DNA of 64,000 nucleotides from Flammeovirga aprica JL-4 (GCF_012844305.1 NZ_JABANE010000003.1:95192-159191); one strand, 5' to 3'; shown: positions 8,882-18,809, counted from the stretch's first letter. Notes: a model not told the origin generated them from the sequence alone. Program-made: numbers and translations.

Positions 8882-10076
8882 AACAATAATAAAACTATTT
8901 TTTATCATGATTTCATTTACAAGTTGTACTGTTTCTGAAAAAGATGCAATAGCTCTATTACTACAAAAATATCCAAACTCAATAAATCTTATTAGAGAAG
9001 ATAACTCTGATAAAATAACACAAGTTTATATTGAAAATGCTAAAAATATGACAGAGCTACCAAAAGAGCTTTTAGCATTTGATAGTTTAAAGGTCCTAGA
9101 AGTTTCAGAAACATCAATAAGTGAGGTACCTCAATTTATTACAGAATTTAAATCATTAGAAAAACTTTTAATTGAAAAGTCTCCAGTAAATGAGATTCCC
9201 GACATTTTTAATGAATTACCTCAATTAGAACATTTAGATTTTAGCTACCTCAATATTTCTAATCTACCTCAGAGTATATTTGAATCAAAAAAACTAACAA
9301 GACTAGTTTTCATTGAAACGAAAATAAAAGGTTTTCCATCTGAACTCTATAAATTAGAAAATCAATTAACCATGCTGTATATCTCAAAATGTGAAGAACT
9401 ACCATCAGATATATACAAATTTAAAAATATCACCCATTTTGCAGTCGAGTTAAGTAAAAGTTTTAACTACGTAGATGATCTACCAAAACTTGAAAAACTA
9501 TACCTTGATAACAGTACTGTATCTCGTTTTCCAAAAGACTTTAAAACCATCAAAAACCTTAGAGCATTGGGTCTAGAAAACTGTGATCAAATCACTGAAT
9601 TACCTGCATCTCTAGGATATGCAGAAGTTGGAGAATATGATCTTGTAAGTTTCAATTTTAATGGTTGCAAAAAACTAAGGGGTCTTCCCGAATCCTTTAA
9701 AAATTTAAAGAATATAAGAACCTTTTACTTAGACAGTTGTTTTAATTTCTCTTATATCCCTTTAGGGCTAAGAATTGGAAGTTTAACCGCAATAGGAGCC
9801 AATTGGCTAAAAATGCCGAAAAACCTATTGAATACACCATGTACTAGGTTATGGATTGATGGTCACAGAATGGGAACTATAAGAGGCATCAGTGGTATGA
9901 AAGGGCTTGATTTCGCTGTGATTATTAACGGAAATATTTTAAAAGTACCAGAAGAACTTTGTGAAATGAAGGATTTGCATCATATCAATTTAGAAAATAA
10001 TAAAATCAAAAATTACCCTGCTTTTTGGAAGAATTGTCCTGAACTGGATATTGCGTTGGGGGGAAATCCTTTGTAA
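8874..10076 (+). CDS. Second leucine-rich-repeat lipoprotein, paralogue of the 6746 gene
   Basis: 400 residues with lipoprotein lipobox TSC (Cys18) and the same LRR build as the first copy. The coding start again lies in ATGGTTAA at the end of the tip fragment. Residues 253-400 match the first copy exactly. Residues 1-200 are homologous but strongly diverged, while signal type, length and repeat register are preserved. The intact frame next to a broken toxin tip argues that this gene is kept for its own sake, as spare immunity genes often are. No clear terminator follows. Confidence 0.8.
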   Translation: MVKTIIKLFFIMISFTSCTVSEKDAIALLLQKYPNSINLIREDNSDKITQVYIENAKNMTELPKELLAFDSLKVLEVSETSISEVPQFITEFKSLEKLLIEKSPVNEIPDIFNELPQLEHLDFSYLNISNLPQSIFESKKLTRLVFIETKIKGFPSELYKLENQLTMLYISKCEELPSDIYKFKNITHFAVELSKSFNYVDDLPKLEKLYLDNSTVSRFPKDFKTIKNLRALGLENCDQITELPASLGYAEVGEYDLVSFNFNGCKKLRGLPESFKNLKNIRTFYLDSCFNFSYIPLGLRIGSLTAIGANWLKMPKNLLNTPCTRLWIDGHRMGTIRGISGMKGLDFAVIINGNILKVPEELCEMKDLHHINLENNKIKNYPAFWKNCPELDIALGGNPL

Positions 10077-10420
10077 ATAAGATTTTCTATTTTTTTGGCA
10101 GTGATCTCTCCTAATCCCTTCATTTATAGCCACTGATAAGGTTAAACACCTTCACATTATAAAGTGGTGGTCCGCCACATAATAATATGGTTAGAGTAAT
10201 AAGCTTAACAGTAAAGTATACCAATGCAAACACTCCAATTCTATTATACAATTTTATAACACCACTTGTTATATATCAAACACCTTTTGCAATATTCGTT
10301 ACTATCGTATTATTCTATTATATATATGATAAAAATGTATGTTAATAATTTAAATATTAAAAAATAACTCATAGCTTTGACGATGTTAAAAAGGTAATTA
10401 TACTTTAATATCAGTATGTA
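10077..10420. other. Intergenic region before the aminotransferase gene
   Basis: 344 bp with no gene. TAGCTTTG at 10373-10380 matches the Bacteroidota -7 element TAnnTTTG and lies 40 bp before the start codon, but no TTTG at the proper upstream distance is seen. A weak GTGG...CCAC hairpin lies near 10163-10178. Confidence 0.45.
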
Positions 10421-11665
10421 ATGGCTTCACTAACAAAAAAAGAACTACAGAAGAAATATCAAGATTACAAAGCACAAGGATTAGCTTTGGATATGACAAG
10501 AGGTAAACCAGGTACAGAACAACTTGATTTATCCTTACCAATGATGGACTTAGTAACATCTAAGGACTACAAAACTTTAGCAGGTGCTGACACTCGTAAC
10601 TACGGAGGTCTTGATGGTATTCCTGAAATGAAAGAAATTTTCAAAGATTTCTTAGAGGTTTCTTCAACAGATGAGGTGATTGCAGCTGGTAACTCTTCCC
10701 TTACTTTAATGCATGATACAATTGCGAGAGCAATGTCTCATGGCTTCCCTGAAAGCAAAAAGCCTTGGGGGCAGCAGGACAAAATCAAATTCTTATGTCC
10801 TTCTCCAGGTTATGACAGACACTACTCTGTATGTGAGCATTTCGGTATTGAGATGATCACTGTTCCGATGACTGAAAAAGGTCCGGATATGGATGTAGTT
10901 GAAGAATTAGTTGCTGAAGACAAGAGCATTAAAGGTATTTGGGTAGTACCTAAATACTCAAACCCTACAGGTTATACTTGTTCGAAGAAAACAGTGAAGC
11001 GTTTGGCTAAAATGAAAACTGCTGCGAAGGATTTCCGCATCATGTGGGATAATGCTTACACAGTTCATCATTTATCAAGCGACCAAGATCAGTTAGAGAA
11101 TATCCTTGAAGCTTGTAAAGCAGAAGGTACTGAGAACAGAGTATTGATCTACGGTTCATTCTCTAAAATCTCTTTTGCTGGTGCTGGTGTTGCTGGTATG
11201 GGTGCTTCTGTTGATAATATCAACTGGATGAAGGGTCACTTGTCAATGGCGACAATCGGTCCTGATAAGATCAACCAATTAAGACATACACGTTTCTTCA
11301 AGGACTTCAAAGGAGTTCAAAAGCATATGAAGAAACATGCTAAAATTATCGCTCCTAAGTTTGATGCGGTAATCGAAATCTTGGAAAAAGAATTGGGTGG
11401 TAAAGGTATTGCTACTTGGACAGTTCCTAAAGGTGGTTATTTCATTAGCCTTGATGTGCCTAAGGGATGTGCAAAAGAAGTAGTGAAATTAGCAGCGGAA
11501 GCAGGTGTGAAATTGACTGCGGCGGGTGCTACTTTCCCTTACAAAAACGATCCTAAAGATAAGAATATTCGTATCGCTCCAACTTTACCGTCTATGGGTG
11601 AAATCAAGTTGGCTATGCGTGTACTTACTGTTTGTGTGCAATTAGCGGCTGCTTCTAAGAAGTAA
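10421..11665 (+). CDS. Aspartate-type PLP aminotransferase (PF12897 family)
   Basis: 414 residues. Fold-type I pyridoxal-phosphate enzyme of the aspartate aminotransferase subgroup once grouped with MocR proteins, but lacking any DNA-binding domain. Visible active-site features are NPTGY near 186-190, Asp210 in WDNAY (pairs with the pyridine nitrogen), Lys249 in SFSKISFAG (Schiff base) and Arg384 in RIAPTLP (substrate carboxylate). It would interconvert aspartate and 2-oxoglutarate with oxaloacetate and glutamate in the cytoplasm. It stands alone between a long intergenic region and a strong terminator. Confidence 0.88.
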   Translation: MASLTKKELQKKYQDYKAQGLALDMTRGKPGTEQLDLSLPMMDLVTSKDYKTLAGADTRNYGGLDGIPEMKEIFKDFLEVSSTDEVIAAGNSSLTLMHDTIARAMSHGFPESKKPWGQQDKIKFLCPSPGYDRHYSVCEHFGIEMITVPMTEKGPDMDVVEELVAEDKSIKGIWVVPKYSNPTGYTCSKKTVKRLAKMKTAAKDFRIMWDNAYTVHHLSSDQDQLENILEACKAEGTENRVLIYGSFSKISFAGAGVAGMGASVDNINWMKGHLSMATIGPDKINQLRHTRFFKDFKGVQKHMKKHAKIIAPKFDAVIEILEKELGGKGIATWTVPKGGYFISLDVPKGCAKEVVKLAAEAGVKLTAAGATFPYKNDPKDKNIRIAPTLPSMGEIKLAMRVLTVCVQLAAASKK

Positions 11666-11684
11666 TTTTCACATTCAGTTTATA

Positions 11685-11726
11685 AAATAAGGGCAATCTC
11701 GTTTTGAGGTTGCCCTTATTTTTTGT
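11685..11726 (+). terminator. Strong rho-independent terminator of the aminotransferase gene
   Basis: A 16-bp stem, one G-T pair included, reading AAATAAGGGCAATCTC with its complement around a GTTTT loop, followed by T-rich sequence. It could also serve the convergent mdaB gene. Confidence 0.9.
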
Positions 11727-11782
11727 TTCATATTATAGACCACATTGTTGTGGGTAAATATGTTTTTGGAGTAAACGCGTGG

Positions 11783-12367
11783 TTATAAAACCTCGTCCAG
11801 CATTTTTGTATATTTCTCAAAATCTGATTCGATTTTGGGGTCTTTCATGACATCGTATAAATGATAAGTTGCCAATTTCTCCATTCCGATAAAACTATTC
11901 ATTTTATGGAACCCATACATCGGTCCATTGTCCACACTAGTACCTTCAAATAATTCTCCTTCTAACTCAAAAGCCTCAATTGGGGCATTCCAAGAGGTTG
12001 TCAAAATGTATTTTTTGCCTTGCAATAAACCACCTCTACCATAATTGAGTTTTGGACTTTTGCTAGATCTTCCATCAGAAGCATAAAGCTTGTTGTGCCC
12101 ATTAGTTAAAACTTGGTCAAGGTAATGTTTAAAGCCAAAAGGAATAGAGAACCACCAAATCGGTGTATGATAAATCACGACATCGGCCCAAACAAACTTT
12201 TCTATTTCTTCATTGACATCATATTCCTCATCTACAAAAGTAGATTTCACTTCAAACCCTTCCCTATTCTTAAAATAATCAATAGATAAATTTGCTATTG
12301 ATCTGTTTAAACTCCCTTGTGAGTGCAAAAACTTCTGACCGCCATTGATGACTAATATATTTTTCAT
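11783..12367 (-). CDS. mdaB: MdaB-like NAD(P)H:quinone oxidoreductase
   Basis: 194 residues, the usual size of MdaB. It has a flavodoxin-like fold: the N-terminal strand KNILVINGG leads into the FMN/FAD phosphate loop. The motifs PIWWFSIPFGFKHYLDQV and YGRGGLLQGKKY followed by TTSWNAP are those of MdaB/DT-diaphorase-type flavoproteins. These enzymes reduce quinones by two electrons in the cytoplasm and protect against redox-cycling compounds. It is divergent from the penicillin-binding protein gene, with a 220-bp shared upstream region. Confidence 0.88.
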   Translation of the reverse strand: MKNILVINGGQKFLHSQGSLNRSIANLSIDYFKNREGFEVKSTFVDEEYDVNEEIEKFVWADVVIYHTPIWWFSIPFGFKHYLDQVLTNGHNKLYASDGRSSKSPKLNYGRGGLLQGKKYILTTSWNAPIEAFELEGELFEGTSVDNGPMYGFHKMNSFIGMEKLATYHLYDVMKDPKIESDFEKYTKMLDEVL

Positions 12368-12587
12368 TTTAATTAATTTCTTGTTTTAAATTCCTATTTA
12401 TACACGTTAGAAAACACAACTTGTTTCAACAAATATTATCGATTTAGATTTGTTAAAGGGCGTTATTCTTAAATAAGCTTACTATCAAAAGGTTAAGAAA
12501 TCTTATTGTTTTAGAATAAAGAACAGGAACGGTTATTTTTGCTCTTTGTTCCCCAACAAAAAATAAAAATAAGCTTATAATACATTC

Positions 12588-14873
12588 ATGAATACTACTA
12601 ACAACAAGCAAAAGTGGATTGCTACATTCCATCAATATTTTCGTGCTTTGTACTTTTTCATTTTAAAGAACAAGAAACCAATTCTTCTTTTCATTTTTGG
12701 AGGACTGTTTTTGGGTGTATCCTTTATTCTTCTATTCTTATCTGGAGCGTTTGGCACAGGGTATTCTGATGAAGAACTATTAAGTTATGAAAACGAAACT
12801 GCTTCTGTAGTTTATTCCGAAGATAAAATTCTGATTGGAAAATTCTTTGCTGAAAATAGAACCAACGTACAATTTAAAGACCTTCCTAAACATCTTATCA
12901 ATGCCTTAGTTGCCACAGAAGACGCAAGGTATTTTGAACATGAAGGAGTTGACTCAAGAAGTGTACTGAGAGTACTGTTTAAGAGTATCATATTAGGCGA
13001 TAAAAGTAGTGGCGGTGGTAGTACCATTACGCAGCAATTGGCGAAAAACATGTATGGAAGAAAGGATTATGGTCCATTTTCTATGATTTTTAATAAATCC
13101 AATGAGATCAAAATTGCACAGCAAATAGAACGCCTTTACTCTAAAGAAGATATTTTAAGAATGTACCTCAATACGGTGCCTTTTGGTGAAGATTTGTATG
13201 GTGTGGAAGCGGCGTCTGAGCGTTTTTTTAATAAGAAGGTATCTGCTTTAAAAATTGAAGAAAGTGCTATTTTGATTGGTATTTTAAAAGCAAATACATT
13301 TTACAACCCAAGGTTATACCCTCAGAATGCTCAAAAAAGAAGAAATGTGGTAATGCATCAGATGTTGAAATATGATTTTATCACCCAAAAAGAATATGAT
13401 TCCCTTAAAGTATTACCGCTTCAACTTGATTATGCTAACATTGAAAATGAAGGAATTTCCAATTATTTCCTTGTGCATGTTAAGAAGAAAGCAAAAGGAA
13501 TTGTTAAGGAATATAATAACGCCAATCAAACAGATTATGATCTAGAAAAAGATGGTTTAATTATTCAAACTTCTCTGAATGCAAAATTGCAATACAATAC
13601 GCTTCTTGCTTTCCAAAAGCATTTATCTACTATGCAGGGACTGCTAGAAAAACAGTATGCTAGAGGAAGCAGTAAAAAAGAATTAGAGCGATTGGTCGCT
13701 TCAGCTTCTAAGAAATTTGATCAACCAAAAACTAAAAAATCAAGGGAGTTTTTTACATGGGAAGGTATCAAGGTTGAAGAACTAAGCATAGAAGATAGTA
13801 TTAGAAAAGAACTTTCATTGTTGCATGCTGGTTTTCTAGCCCTTAATCCTAATGACGGTTTTATAAAAGCTTGGGTTGGCGGTATTGATTTCAGGACACA
13901 TCCTTATGATCAAATCATGGCGAAAAGGCAATTGGCCTCTACCTTCAAACCTATTGTTTATGCAGCCGCATTGGAAAAAGGAACTCGCCCTTGTAAATAT
14001 TTGAAGAATGAAATTGAAGAAGAGGACGGCTGGAAACCTGAAAACTACAGTAAGACTTCAGGCGGAATGTATACTCTTTCTGCATCACTTGCTAAATCTT
14101 TGAATATCCCAACGGTGAACTTATACAATTCTATGCGCTTTGATCGTTTAGAAGACCTTTGGACACAGCTAGGTTTTAGTGAGGAATTGAAAGATTATCC
14201 TTCAACTGCTTTGGGTACTGTGGATGCTAGTATTTATGAGTTGGCTGTTGCTTATTCGGCTTTTGCCAATGGCGGTTTTAAAATAGAGCCTAGATGGATT
14301 ACAAGCATCAAAACCACAGATGGAAAAGTGATTTATGAAAGTGGTCACGTTAAATCGGAAAGGGTATTGAGTGAGGAAACTTCCATTTTGATGTCGGAAA
14401 TTCTTCAGAAAGCGACACTAGAAGGTACAGGTGTTGCCTTAAGAAGCAGGTACAATGTTCGATTGCCTATTGGTGGTAAAACAGGTACATCACAGAATTA
14501 TGGAGATGCGTGGTTTGCCAGTATCAACCCCAACCTTGTGATGGTAACCCGAGTGGGTGCAACTTCCAATCAAATTCATTTTAATTCAGGTGTGAATGGC
14601 AGTGGCAGTAAATTAGCCCTTCCTATCACCGCACTTACGCTTCAGGAAACTCAAAAAGACAAAGCACTTTCAAAAGAATTATTTACCTACTTCCCTGCCC
14701 TGCCTGATTATCTTTCAGATGCTTTGGACTGTGAGGATTTTAAGGAAGGCACTGATGTGGAAATGTTCTTCAATAATATCTTTAAGAAGAAAACGAAAGA
14801 GGAAAAGGAGAATAAGAAAGCGGAACGTAAGAAACGTAGAGAGGAGAGAAGGAAAAAGAGGAAGGAGCAATAA
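12588..14873 (+). CDS. Class A penicillin-binding protein (PBP1A type)
   Basis: 761 residues. A cytoplasmic start and one membrane anchor (about 30-55) are followed by a GT51 glycosyltransferase domain (~75-245) with the catalytic motif ATEDARYFEHEG and STITQQLAKN. The C-terminal transpeptidase has STFK (catalytic Ser near 452), SLN near 505 and KTGTS near 630. It polymerises lipid II and cross-links peptidoglycan on the periplasmic side of the inner membrane. The protein ends in a ~30-residue tail of almost only Lys, Arg and Glu. A monocistronic transcript is suggested by the terminator directly after the stop. Confidence 0.95.
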   Translation: MNTTNNKQKWIATFHQYFRALYFFILKNKKPILLFIFGGLFLGVSFILLFLSGAFGTGYSDEELLSYENETASVVYSEDKILIGKFFAENRTNVQFKDLPKHLINALVATEDARYFEHEGVDSRSVLRVLFKSIILGDKSSGGGSTITQQLAKNMYGRKDYGPFSMIFNKSNEIKIAQQIERLYSKEDILRMYLNTVPFGEDLYGVEAASERFFNKKVSALKIEESAILIGILKANTFYNPRLYPQNAQKRRNVVMHQMLKYDFITQKEYDSLKVLPLQLDYANIENEGISNYFLVHVKKKAKGIVKEYNNANQTDYDLEKDGLIIQTSLNAKLQYNTLLAFQKHLSTMQGLLEKQYARGSSKKELERLVASASKKFDQPKTKKSREFFTWEGIKVEELSIEDSIRKELSLLHAGFLALNPNDGFIKAWVGGIDFRTHPYDQIMAKRQLASTFKPIVYAAALEKGTRPCKYLKNEIEEEDGWKPENYSKTSGGMYTLSASLAKSLNIPTVNLYNSMRFDRLEDLWTQLGFSEELKDYPSTALGTVDASIYELAVAYSAFANGGFKIEPRWITSIKTTDGKVIYESGHVKSERVLSEETSILMSEILQKATLEGTGVALRSRYNVRLPIGGKTGTSQNYGDAWFASINPNLVMVTRVGATSNQIHFNSGVNGSGSKLALPITALTLQETQKDKALSKELFTYFPALPDYLSDALDCEDFKEGTDVEMFFNNIFKKKTKEEKENKKAERKKRREERRKKRKEQ

Positions 14874-14914
14874 AAAATTGAGCACCATGATTGATAACAT
14901 GGTGCTCAATTTTT
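14873..14914 (+). terminator. Bidirectional terminator after the PBP gene
   Basis: A 17-bp perfect stem (AAAAATTGAGCACCATG and its complement) with loop ATTGATAA, T-rich on both strands. Confidence 0.9.
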
Positions 14915-14959
14915 CTATTTAATTCCCACATTTCAGTCTTTAGGGCATAAATGCATAGG

Positions 14960-15004
14960 CATAAAAAATCCCAACTTCCAATACAATGACCGGAAATCGG
15001 GATT
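14960..15004 (-). terminator. Terminator at the 3' end of the glycan degradation genes
   Basis: On the minus strand a stem AATCCCGATTTCC pairs with GGAAGTTGGGATT (G-T pairs included) and runs into TTTTTT, 25 bp after the stop of the GHL10-like gene. Confidence 0.8.
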
Positions 15005-15028
15005 AAAGCTATATATACAAAAAAGTGG

Positions 15029-16105
15029 TTATTTTACATTCTTGAGAGCTTTCCAATGTGGTTCTTTCATACCTGCCAAATCAAAGATAGCAAAGCCTTT
15101 TGCACCGCCTTTTTTGGCTAGTTTAATGGCTTCTTCCATATCTTCTTGTTTTGGTAAAGCGGGTGTATAAAGACCTGTGATCAGTGGCTCTTTGAATTTC
15201 CCTTTTACATCAGAAACACCTTGTTCTGTGGCGAATTTGATCCAGTCGATAGGCTCCTCATAAAAGTTGTTGTAGATCATTGGGAATACCATATCCAACT
15301 TGAAATCGTCCCATGATTGACGGCAGATTTTTCTAGCCAATTCAGGATAAGGGAAAACGGCCGCTGACAACATACTGCCTTCTTTATGTACAGCATCATA
15401 AATCTTATTTACTAAGTGTGTAACGGAGTCGTATCTGTATTGACGCCATTCTTCTGATGCTGTCGGATCTTTTAATTCTTTGATATCAATACCTGACTCT
15501 TCTTTGAACTTCTGACGGCACGTTTCGCAATAACAGAAATCCCACTCAGGGTATTCTTTATCTTGCACAATACCGTAAAGTGGCTGTAATGATGAAGCGA
15601 GAATAACATCAGAGTATCTTACATAATCCAAATGAACTCCTTTTACTCCTTCAATTTTTGCCAAAGAAACGGCTTGTTTTATAATATGGTCTTGTACTTC
15701 TTCTTTTGATGGGCACACCCATTGGTAATAATCAACATAAGGATGATATTCATAACATGAACGTCCATCACCACTTACGGCGTACCAATCTGGATTTTGC
15801 TTGGCTACTTTATCTCCATTTCTGTTGAGGGTCCACATCCAAGCGTGCATCTCTATATTTCTGGCTTTCAGCAATGGATACATTCTTTTGTAAGAAGCTT
15901 CATTTCCTCCCAAAAGAACACCTTCAATGTTACAGTCTTTGAGTACATCTAGTTTCTCTTCCCATTGTGCATCAGTCCAGTCATCATGTGCATGAAGCCA
16001 CATCCACCTTGACGGAAGTTTTTTACCTTTTGCTAGTACGGGAAGTCCCAATACGGCCCCTGCTGTTGCTAGTCCTGCGATTTTAAGAAATTCTCTTTTC
16101 TCCAT
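15029..16105 (-). CDS. GHL10-like glycoside hydrolase family protein
   Basis: 358 residues with a Tat/Sec-like leader (EKREFLKIAG then a hydrophobic stretch to ~25). The body reads as a TIM barrel: strand motifs WMWLHAHDD, GVLLGGNEA, MHAWMWTLNRN, and GVHLDYVRYSD, whose D-Y-R-Y core is the hallmark of glycosyl hydrolase-like family 10. A possible metal or structural Cys pair lies in CYCETC. The substrate is unknown; its place at the end of a mannosidase locus suggests an exported accessory glycosidase. It lies 154 bp after the CBM9-like gene, whose operon it probably joins. Confidence 0.75.
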   Translation of the reverse strand: MEKREFLKIAGLATAGAVLGLPVLAKGKKLPSRWMWLHAHDDWTDAQWEEKLDVLKDCNIEGVLLGGNEASYKRMYPLLKARNIEMHAWMWTLNRNGDKVAKQNPDWYAVSGDGRSCYEYHPYVDYYQWVCPSKEEVQDHIIKQAVSLAKIEGVKGVHLDYVRYSDVILASSLQPLYGIVQDKEYPEWDFCYCETCRQKFKEESGIDIKELKDPTASEEWRQYRYDSVTHLVNKIYDAVHKEGSMLSAAVFPYPELARKICRQSWDDFKLDMVFPMIYNNFYEEPIDWIKFATEQGVSDVKGKFKEPLITGLYTPALPKQEDMEEAIKLAKKGGAKGFAIFDLAGMKEPHWKALKNVK

Positions 16106-16259
16106 TTTATGTGTAGTAGTTTTTACGAATATTTATTCTTGAGTGAAAAGTGATAATTTAAGAGTGAAGATAAACTGAATTTAACTAACCTCCATCAATT
16201 TCTCTTGATACAAGAGAAAAAGTCTACCTCATACTTCTTAAGTCTTAACTCAAAATACT

Positions 16260-17357
16260 CTAATTCATATCAATTATATCAGTAGAACTATCTTCTCTGA
16301 TCACGTAAATCTTCTTTTCTTGAGGTACTTCCAATACGAGTTGGAAACCAGTTAAGGTTTGGTCCATTTTAGGCGTCAATTCCTTTCCATTGTAATGCAT
16401 TTTGTCAACACCACCTAGCTCCTTAAACGTTTTGGCATATACCCTGTTTTTCAAAAAGAACGCTTTTTGTTTGTAATAGATGTCGAATAAATGACGGTAA
16501 AGTCTTTCCCCTTCCGTCTCTTTAATTTCTTTCTTTACCTTATCCCCTACTTTATTTTCTGTGAAATGAAGGTATCCCCATTGTTCTGGCATATGCATGG
16601 CAATTTCACCTTGTGGAGACCAAACCCAGTTATGTTCTGGATAGGTTCTTCCTGTTTTAGGGTCGATTTTTTTAGCATACGCTCCGTCCTTTTCCTCTAG
16701 ATCCCAATTGACTCTCGAAAAGTTTATTCTCCATCTTGTATCTTCTTTAGGGAAAATGGCTAATGGATTTTCCTGTCCAATTACTTTCCATGGGAAGGCA
16801 ATTTCCAATGTCCACTTTTCATCCTTATCAGTAGGGTCATTCAAAGTACCATACATTTTCACTGCTGATTTTAAGCCGTCAATATCCCATGCGTTCATAT
16901 ACTTTCCTCCATCTCTATAAGGCTTTGTCATCATCAAATCCCATACTGTATTGAGCAGGTTCATTTCAAACTCATAGTATTGTGAAGAAGTTGGTACAGG
17001 ATTAAGAAATACCTCAAAATCATTGTCTTGATAAATCACTGCATCTCTTTCAGTGATTGTACTCCAAAGATGAGGCTCTTCTAATTCTGCCGCGATATAG
17101 AGGTAATCCTTGTCCCACAACATTTTCACTCTTGTTTGAAAAGGTGGATTCGGTTGTTTATCACCTTCAATGTCTACAAAGTCCTGCGTCCATTCAGCGT
17201 TTGCCCAATCCTCTTCGTCTAAAACACCATCAATTATAATGGGTGATGCGGATTGATAACACAAATAACTTTCTGGTGTAGGGTACTTTTGTGCCATTAC
17301 AGTAGAGGCTGTCAAAAGTGTAAAAACACTGAGGATAGAGGTTAGTCTTAAAATCAT
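16260..17357 (-). CDS. Secreted CBM9-like carbohydrate-binding protein
   Basis: 365 residues. A Sec signal peptide ends at about residue 23 (TVMAQ). Residues ~35-260 form a family 9-like carbohydrate-binding beta-sandwich (IIDGVLDEEDWANAEW at the N-terminal side, then DNDFEVFLNP and WRINFSRVNW). The remaining ~100 residues are helical with no family assigned. It is expected to bind sugar ends in the periplasm or outside. The gene starts 24 bp after the GH125 stop, so the two are cotranscribed; pairing with a GHL10-like gene is common in Bacteroidota. Confidence 0.82.
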   Translation of the reverse strand: MILRLTSILSVFTLLTASTVMAQKYPTPESYLCYQSASPIIIDGVLDEEDWANAEWTQDFVDIEGDKQPNPPFQTRVKMLWDKDYLYIAAELEEPHLWSTITERDAVIYQDNDFEVFLNPVPTSSQYYEFEMNLLNTVWDLMMTKPYRDGGKYMNAWDIDGLKSAVKMYGTLNDPTDKDEKWTLEIAFPWKVIGQENPLAIFPKEDTRWRINFSRVNWDLEEKDGAYAKKIDPKTGRTYPEHNWVWSPQGEIAMHMPEQWGYLHFTENKVGDKVKKEIKETEGERLYRHLFDIYYKQKAFFLKNRVYAKTFKELGGVDKMHYNGKELTPKMDQTLTGFQLVLEVPQEKKIYVIREDSSTDIIDMN

Positions 17358-17381
17358 TTTTAACTATAGGGTTCCGTTGAT

Positions 17382-18809
17382 TTATTTCAATAATTCAGGG
17401 TGCGATTGATATACTTTATATACCAACTCACCAAATAATGTATTGGTCCATGCAAACCATGAACGTGTATATTTCTCTGGATTGTCTTTATGGAAAGATT
17501 CATGCATAAATCCTGTTCCTGCATGCGTCGCTTTCAGTTGTTCCAGACACCATTTTAATTCCTTTGGATCTTCTGAAGTCAATCCTTTCTGAATAATAGA
17601 CATTGGCCATACATAATCCAAACCTACGTGCGGACCGCCAATTCCTTCATATTTTCCTTTAAAGAAATAAGGGTTGCTGTCTGACCATACAAAGTCTCTT
17701 GTTCTTTGATATAAAGGATCATTGGCATCCATACAGTCCAAATAAGGCATTGAAAGTAAACTTGGAACGTTGGCATCATCCATAAAATACTGGTTACCAA
17801 AACCGTCCACTTCAAAGGCCAAAATTTCACCGAAGTCTAAGTGATCCTTTGTACCATATTTTTTAATGGCATTTTCTACTTCCTCTGCTAATGATAAACA
17901 TTCCTTCGCAAAGGCTTTATCCTTCACAGCATTGGTATAAATATCCGTCAATTGTTTTAGTGACGCTACCGCAAATAAATTAGATGGAATAAGGAAAGGT
18001 AATAACGTAGAGTCATCTGATGGGCGGAATGAAGACACGATCAATCCACATGGTTTCATAGAGGCTCCAGCTCCCCAATTGGCCATTGTGTCTTCGTATT
18101 TTTGAGTTACCCTTGAGAAAGTATAAGGCCCTACACCGTCTTTACGCTGTTGCTCTTTGAAAGTCTTTACAATCAGTTTCGCAGACTTCTGCCAAGTGGC
18201 ATCGAATATAGAGGCATCTCCTGTTTTCTTCCAGTAACCGTTGGCTAATCTTACTGCATAACATAATGAATCAATTTCCCATTTTCTTTCATGGGTACCC
18301 GGCTTCATATCTGTGATATCTGTTTCAGCCCATTTTGATTTTACAGTCGGGTCCTTCTCAAATGCATTCGCATAGGGATCCAATAAAACACATTCTGCTT
18401 GTCGATTGACTAAACCTTTGATCATGGTTTTCAGCTTATCATCCTCATTGGCTAGAGGAAGGTAAGGCCAAACTTGTGCTGTTGAATCTCTCAACCACAT
18501 GGCAGGAATATCGCCGGTGATCACAAAGGTGTCTGGGCGGTCTCCATTCATGGTAAATTCAACTGTGGTATCTATTGTATTAGGGTAACAGTTGGTGAAC
18601 ATCCATCTGAGTTCGTCGTCCCCAATTTTCTTCGCTACCTTTTTGATGATTTTCTCTACAGCCTCTGATGTGAATTTTCTTTCCGCAACAGGAGGTCTGT
18701 GTGATGTGAATTTATCTTTAAATAATGTTGAGGCCATCGTTGTGCCTCCTGCCATTGATAGGCCTGTAGTAAATAATCCAGTGGTTTTGATAAAATCTCT
18801 GCGTTTCAT
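17382..18809 (-). CDS. GH125 exo-alpha-1,6-mannosidase
   Basis: 475 residues, with a Tat-like leader (KRRDFIKTTG). Family 125 motifs are clear: TNCYPNTIDTT, GDIPAMWLRDSTAQVWPYL, the (alpha/alpha)6-barrel segment KWEIDSLCYAVRLANGYW, DDANVPSLLSMPYL and the C-terminal SWFAWTNTLFGEL. GH125 enzymes are inverting and cleave non-reducing alpha-1,6-mannose, as found in N-glycan cores. This fits the neighbouring GH92 and GH2 mannosidases. The 147-bp gap to the GH2 gene contains two hairpins. Confidence 0.93.
   Translation of the reverse strand: MKRRDFIKTTGLFTTGLSMAGGTTMASTLFKDKFTSHRPPVAERKFTSEAVEKIIKKVAKKIGDDELRWMFTNCYPNTIDTTVEFTMNGDRPDTFVITGDIPAMWLRDSTAQVWPYLPLANEDDKLKTMIKGLVNRQAECVLLDPYANAFEKDPTVKSKWAETDITDMKPGTHERKWEIDSLCYAVRLANGYWKKTGDASIFDATWQKSAKLIVKTFKEQQRKDGVGPYTFSRVTQKYEDTMANWGAGASMKPCGLIVSSFRPSDDSTLLPFLIPSNLFAVASLKQLTDIYTNAVKDKAFAKECLSLAEEVENAIKKYGTKDHLDFGEILAFEVDGFGNQYFMDDANVPSLLSMPYLDCMDANDPLYQRTRDFVWSDSNPYFFKGKYEGIGGPHVGLDYVWPMSIIQKGLTSEDPKELKWCLEQLKATHAGTGFMHESFHKDNPEKYTRSWFAWTNTLFGELVYKVYQSHPELLK

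Larger units (their letters stand above)
8297..10076 (+). repeat. Copy 2 of the duplicated toxin-tip plus LRR cassette
   Basis: Direct repeat of 6153-7948. Homology starts at ATACGGCTTAGAC in both copies and ends at the shared LRR stop (GGGGGGAAATCCTTTGTAA); sequences on either side differ. Confidence 0.92.

Noticed and set aside
14715..14922. Frames on both strands over the Lys/Arg-rich end of the PBP gene
   Set aside because: They are by-products of the purine-rich tail coding sequence and cross the terminator.
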